A DNA stretch of 7,371 nt from Methanobacterium sp. (lineage in GTDB: Archaea; Methanobacteriota; Methanobacteria; Methanobacteriales; Methanobacteriaceae). Positions within the stretch are counted from its first letter, which is position 1. The number at the start of each line of letters is the position of its first letter. This document shows, piece by piece, positions 5,016 to 7,371 of this stretch. A program made the position numbers and the translations under genes. The stretch covers positions 1 through 7,371 of the forward strand of contig JAJRAE010000178.1 of the NCBI GenBank assembly GCA_028682985.1, read 5' to 3'. The notes beneath the pieces are model-generated. The model had not been told where the DNA came from and did no database searches. It saw nothing but the letters and a program-made list of their open reading frames with translations.

Positions 5016-5041
5016 TTTATTTTTTTTTTAATAAAAATAAA
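5016..5041. terminator. bidirectional terminator between convergent genes
   Basis: TTTATTTTT (5016-5024) and AAAAATAAA (5033-5041) are 9-base inverted arms, with a run of ten T on plus (5020-5029) and T-rich sequence on minus. It lies in the 44-base gap between the pump and DUF308 copy B and can serve both. Confidence 0.55.
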
Positions 5042-5053
5042 ATTGGGATTGTT

Positions 5054-5533
5054 CTAATCCCTGGCAAATAACATCACTATTCCGGATATTAAAAGCCATA
5101 AACCTATAAGGGCACCTAATATCTGGGGGTTAGCTACTAATGACCCTACAATAATGTATATTACACCTATTATTAGTGCTATTACTCCATTCCAGCGGCT
5201 TCCACCAGCACCTGATAGGATGCCTAATATACCGGCAATTATCAGGAACAGTCCCACAATCCAGACCAGGAATCCTATTAACCAGCTGAAAAGTCCCGGG
5301 TTAATTATAAATCCAATTCCCAAGGCAAATGCTATTATACCTAATATTATCCCAATGATTCCCATACCGGCGCTTTCGCCCATGGTAGTTATTCCGCCCA
5401 CTATCAGACCTACTCCCAGAAGAAGGACTATGAATCCCGTAATTAAGCTAAAGGGAAGTATTCCTAATACCGGAACAGCCATAAAGATTATTCCTAAAAT
5501 TATTAGTACCAATGCTATTCCTTTGTTCTCCAT
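5054..5533 (-). CDS. DUF308/HdeD-family six-helix membrane protein, copy B
   Basis: A 159-residue integral membrane protein, almost only Ile, Leu, Val, Gly, Ala and Phe, with the DUF308 (PF03729) repeat pattern. Three two-helix units are visible: 6-47 (ALVLIILGIIFMAVPVLG then GFIVLLLGVGLIVGG), 55-106 (GIILGIIAFALGIGFIINPG then IVGLFLIIAGILGIL) and 114-156 (ALIIGVIYIIVGSLVANP then GLWLLISGIVMLF). It ends at FARD without the long tail of copy A. The start is ATG 5533, with AGGAGG (5541-5546) seven bases away; the in-frame TTG at 5539 is one base from that site and cannot be used. It is clearly diverged from copies A and C, which resemble each other more. Convergent with the MFS pump and divergent from the AI-2E-family gene. 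Role unknown; envelope or acid stress by family analogy only. Confidence 0.85.
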   Translation of the reverse strand: MENKGIALVLIILGIIFMAVPVLGILPFSLITGFIVLLLGVGLIVGGITTMGESAGMGIIGIILGIIAFALGIGFIINPGLFSWLIGFLVWIVGLFLIIAGILGILSGAGGSRWNGVIALIIGVIYIIVGSLVANPQILGALIGLWLLISGIVMLFARD

Positions 5534-5540
5534 TTCCAAA

Positions 5541-5546
5541 CCTCCT
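5541..5546 (-). promoter_or_regulatory. ribosome binding site that decides the start of DUF308 copy B
   Basis: AGGAGG on the minus strand is seven bases before ATG 5533 and only one base before the alternative TTG 5539, which excludes the longer reading. Confidence 0.8.
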
Positions 5547-5617
5547 AAAATCTATATAATTAAATTTAAGTTTGTTATAATAAATCTTTTCCTATTTTAT
5601 TAGTACATATTATTAAT

Positions 5618-5633
5618 TCTGTAGATAAACAGA
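5618..5633. repeat. TCTGT-N6-ACAGA inverted repeat in divergent spacer
   Basis: TCTGTAGATAAACAGA has perfect 5-base mixed-composition arms around a 6-base spacer. It lies in the 225-base gap between two divergently read membrane-protein genes, about 85 bases before the start of copy B and 125 before the AI-2E-family gene. It may be an operator. The rest of this gap is AT-rich and includes the AT-only palindrome ATTTATTTAAATAAAT (5678-5693). Confidence 0.3.
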
Positions 5634-5709
5634 TTTTACCAAGTCAATTAAAGTTGAAAAATAAAAATATCTTAGTGATTTATTTAAATAAATAAATGAA
5701 TAGATAATA

Positions 5710-5720
5710 TTTAAATTATA
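5710..5720 (+). promoter_or_regulatory. TATA box of the AI-2E-family gene
   Basis: TTTAAATTATA would place transcription start near 5740, just before the AAGGAGGAT ribosome site at 5746-5754 and the ATG at 5759, giving a short leader of about 20 bases. Confidence 0.4.
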
Positions 5721-5758
5721 CACTGATCGTCATTGATTATTAATAAAGGAGGATATTT

Positions 5759-6757
5759 ATGATTGAAGATTTTAAAATTCCACCATTTCTCAGGCAAATC
5801 ATAATTATTGCCATTATATTAGTGGCTGTTGTAGCATTGAAATTCACTTCAGAAATCACCAGCCTTATACTACTTTCAATATTCTTGAGCCTGCTTTTAT
5901 ACCCATTTTTACGCTGGTTAGAAAAAAAAGGACTCTCATATAATTTATCCGTTATATTAACCATCATCGGAATTTTTGCATTAGGAATGGGAATATTAGC
6001 GTTTCTTTTGATTTCATTAGCTGAACTAGTTAAAGCTATTCCCAATTTAACTATTCCTTCTTCCAGTTTTCTGGCTCAATATGGTAATCAGATTATAGAA
6101 TTTTTAGTTTCCAACATAAACTTATCTGATGCAGGTGGCCTTCTTGAGTCTGGAATTTTTATTATATTTTCCGTTATTTTCCTGGTTTACGAATTACCTA
6201 AAATAAAAAATAGACTCATAAACGAATTAGGTGCTGATAATCCTACTTTGAAGAAAAGCTTTGCTCTGGTAGGTGAATTCATAAAATACTTTTTAATAAG
6301 AGTCAAAGTAAACTTTATTTACGGTATGGGTGTTGCAGGTATCCTTTTTATTTTTGATATTAATTTTGCCGTCCTCTGGGGATTATTAACCTTCATATTA
6401 GGATTCATACCTTACATAGGTATTGCAATAGCAGCAATTCCACCAATTCTTGTAGCTTGGGCTAAATATGGAATTGAAGGCGCGATAATAATGACGCTTT
6501 TCTTTATTGTAATTAACACCATAGTAGAAAGCTATATTTTCCCACGTTTAACTGGTAAAGGACTCCGAATGTCCATATATGTGGTTTTTGTAGCGTTATT
6601 TTTGTGGGGCTGGATTTTAGGTCCGGTTGGATTTTTTATTGGAGTCCCCCTAACTTTGATAATCATCAGATATCTGGATCAATTCAGTGAAACCCGCTGG
6701 TTTGCTAAACTGATGATGGGTGGAGATGAAGAAGAAACCAAAAAAATTAAAGAATAA
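5759..6757 (+). CDS. AI-2E-family (UPF0118) membrane permease
   Basis: A 332-residue polytopic protein of the AI-2E_transport family (PF01594). The name comes from an Escherichia coli member linked to autoinducer-2 export; other members act as Na+/H+ antiporters, so the substrate is open. Helices are seen at about 12-28, 31-50, 64-88, 131-145, 185-200, 205-235, 241-256 and 271-304. Family signatures are GFIPYIG (215-221), ESYIFPRLTGK (257-267) and WGWILGPVGFFIGVP (283-297). The region between helices 3 and 4 (about 89-130) appears short for the family, which fits the slightly low total length. The tail is charged (GGDEEETKK). AAGGAGGAT (5746-5754) fixes the start. Single-gene unit with its own TATA box and a T9 terminator, divergent from DUF308 copy B. 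Nothing suggests a quorum-sensing partner. Confidence 0.9.
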   Translation: MIEDFKIPPFLRQIIIIAIILVAVVALKFTSEITSLILLSIFLSLLLYPFLRWLEKKGLSYNLSVILTIIGIFALGMGILAFLLISLAELVKAIPNLTIPSSSFLAQYGNQIIEFLVSNINLSDAGGLLESGIFIIFSVIFLVYELPKIKNRLINELGADNPTLKKSFALVGEFIKYFLIRVKVNFIYGMGVAGILFIFDINFAVLWGLLTFILGFIPYIGIAIAAIPPILVAWAKYGIEGAIIMTLFFIVINTIVESYIFPRLTGKGLRMSIYVVFVALFLWGWILGPVGFFIGVPLTLIIIRYLDQFSETRWFAKLMMGGDEEETKKIKE

Positions 6758-6771
6758 CGAATTGAAATAAA

Positions 6772-6780
6772 TTTTTTTTT
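6772..6780 (+). terminator. oligo-T terminator of the AI-2E-family gene
   Basis: A run of nine T starts 15 bases after the stop codon, a standard archaeal oligo-T terminator. Confidence 0.6.
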
Positions 6781-6781
6781 A

Positions 6782-6886
6782 TTAATCTACTCCATACTGC
6801 GCCATGGAAGTTATTTCGCCCAATATTAAGCCTAAAAGAGCTATTCCAGAGATTAAAATAAATGGAATTGATACCCAAACCTGGGA
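6782..6886 (-). pseudogene. possible remnant of a small membrane-protein gene
   Basis: On the minus strand a 34-codon open stretch ends in TAA and reads as one hydrophobic helix (VWVSIPFILISGIALLGLIL) followed by a polar end GEITSMAQYGVD. It looks protein-like and is richer in G and C than the sequence around it. It has no usable start: the first ATG or TTG is already inside or after the helix, a TGA stop lies directly upstream, and no Shine-Dalgarno site is present. Either the 5' part of a gene was lost or this is chance. The plus-strand frame at 6804-6899 has no ribosome site. Confidence 0.2.
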
Positions 6887-7060
6887 TCAAACAGGATAAA
6901 TCAAATAATATTATAAAATCAGTGCTGTACTTTATTTTCCATGGATGATTCCTTCTTTTTTAAAATCATGTTCTGAATTTTTTTTATTTTAATTGTCTCA
7001 TTTTTTGTAATATTTAAAAAATTATTTTTAAAAATTAAAATTTTTTGGATATTAAACCGT

Positions 7061-7083
7061 TGAGTATTTAGAAGTGAGTATTT
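7061..7083. repeat. TGAGTATTT direct repeat
   Basis: TGAGTATTT occurs at 7061-7069 and again at 7075-7083, a 14-base period. The octamer ATTAAACC also occurs twice nearby (7051-7058 and 7111-7118). Both lie 40-75 bases before the TATA box of copy C, where archaeal activators often bind. Confidence 0.3.
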
Positions 7084-7124
7084 CAAAGGAACTTAGTTTT
7101 AATGTTAGTAATTAAACCATTTAA

Positions 7125-7133
7125 ATATTTATA
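7125..7133 (+). promoter_or_regulatory. TATA box of DUF308 copy C
   Basis: ATATTTATA would put transcription start near 7155, about 38 bases before the ATG at 7193. The flanks ATATTTAT and ATAAAATAT (7136-7144) form an imperfect inverted repeat with a one-base bulge, of doubtful meaning because it is AT-only. Confidence 0.4.
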
Positions 7134-7192
7134 GGATAAAATATTACTTAATACTAAGGGTTTGTTTGAAAAATTTAGTAGGAGGAAACTTT

Positions 7193-7371
7193 ATGGCAGG
7201 AAGTAACGTTTTAACCGGTATCTTGGCAATAATTCTTGGTATATTGATTATGGCATTCCCATTGTTTAGCGTTTTTACCCTTAGTGTTCTGACTGGATTC
7301 GGAATAATTTTAATCGGTATCTGGTTACTTGCAATGGCTTATGAGACTTGGGCTAATAGTAAAGGAATGAG
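7193..7371 (+). CDS. DUF308/HdeD-family membrane protein, copy C, 3' end outside window
   Basis: The first 59 residues of a DUF308 (PF03729) protein, cut by the window end. One complete two-helix unit is visible: GILAIILGILIMAFP (9-23) and LTGFGIILIGIWLLAMAY (33-50), followed by the polar ETWANSKGM. It lines up without gaps with residues 9-59 of copy A: IIAIILG/ILAIILG, FTLS at the turn, L-x-G-x-GII-x-x-G-x-WL, then an aromatic-rich polar loop with W. So A and C are close paralogs and B a more distant one. AGGAGG (7180-7185) seven bases before the ATG fixes the start. It has its own promoter and follows a long AT-rich gap. Confidence 0.87.
   Translation, partial: MAGSNVLTGILAIILGILIMAFPLFSVFTLSVLTGFGIILIGIWLLAMAYETWANSKGM

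Larger units (their letters stand above)
6781..7192. other. AT-rich intergenic region without a convincing gene
   Basis: This gap between the AI-2E-family gene and DUF308 copy C holds the possible remnant at 6782-6886, several T- or A-runs (6978-6986, 7002-7007, 7025-7046), the direct repeat at 7061-7083 and the promoter of copy C. I see no tRNA or convincing RNA gene. The T-runs on plus could end a short transcript, but none is clearly indicated. Confidence 0.5.

Noticed and set aside
5154..5603. 149-codon plus-strand frame opposite DUF308 copy B
   Set aside because: It is antisense to a clear membrane protein, is full of Ile and Pro as expected from complementing Gly/Ile codons, and has no ribosome site.
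5740..6045. 101-codon minus-strand frame over the start of the AI-2E-family gene
   Set aside because: Antisense to a well-supported gene and without start signals.
5759..6757. Autoinducer-2 quorum-sensing role for the permease
   Set aside because: The family name is historical and members have different substrates; no LuxS- or Lsr-like gene is present.
6804..6899. 31-codon plus-strand frame after the AI-2E-family terminator
   Set aside because: ATG present but no Shine-Dalgarno site or nearby promoter, and the peptide has no recognisable pattern.

Overview
The window looks like a chromosomal stretch of a low-GC methanogenic archaeon, most likely a Methanobacterium-type member of the Methanobacteriales. 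The reasons are AT-rich spacers with archaeal TATA (box A) elements, strong Shine-Dalgarno sites ending in GGAGGTGAT, oligo-T terminators in place of classical bacterial ones, and the gene families present: Hsp20, DUF2795, PsbP-like surface protein, DUF308/HdeD, a SHOCT-like small protein, a DHA2-type MFS pump and an AI-2E-family permease. The genus is an inference. There is no rRNA, tRNA, CRISPR array, transposase or integrase.

Region 1 (1-1130, plus strand) is a compact stress-type cluster. It holds an Hsp20 small heat-shock protein (5' end probably outside the window), a previously easy-to-miss 31-residue single-pass membrane microprotein (525-620), and two tandem DUF2795 paralogs (660-863 and 899-1099), closed by a hairpin plus T-rich tail. 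Region 2 (1131-2240) holds a minus-strand membrane-anchored PsbP-like exported protein rich in N-glycosylation sequons and, divergently from a shared AT-rich promoter, an acidic protein of unknown family.

Region 3 (2241-3425) holds a six-helix DUF308/HdeD protein on plus, with an inverted repeat at its predicted transcription start, and a convergent Arg-rich SHOCT-like small protein on minus. Region 4 (3426-5533) holds a 14-helix MFS efflux pump, clearly more GC-rich than its neighbours and preceded by a perfect 8+4+8 inverted repeat, and a convergent second DUF308 protein. Region 5 (5534-7371) holds an AI-2E-family permease, a 435-base AT-rich gap with only weak signals, and the start of a third DUF308 protein cut by the window end.

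Taken together most genes are membrane proteins or small stress-type proteins, so the window reads as an envelope and proteostasis accessory region, with one chaperone cluster, one drug pump and three paralogous DUF308 membrane proteins. Nothing proves a new system. The best leads are the Hsp20-microprotein-DUF2795 cluster, a TTCCTT-N4-AAGGA palindrome found twice, and the candidate operator of the pump. Two gene starts (899 and 5533) differ from the longest open frame because the Shine-Dalgarno site lies inside or directly against the longer frame's start.
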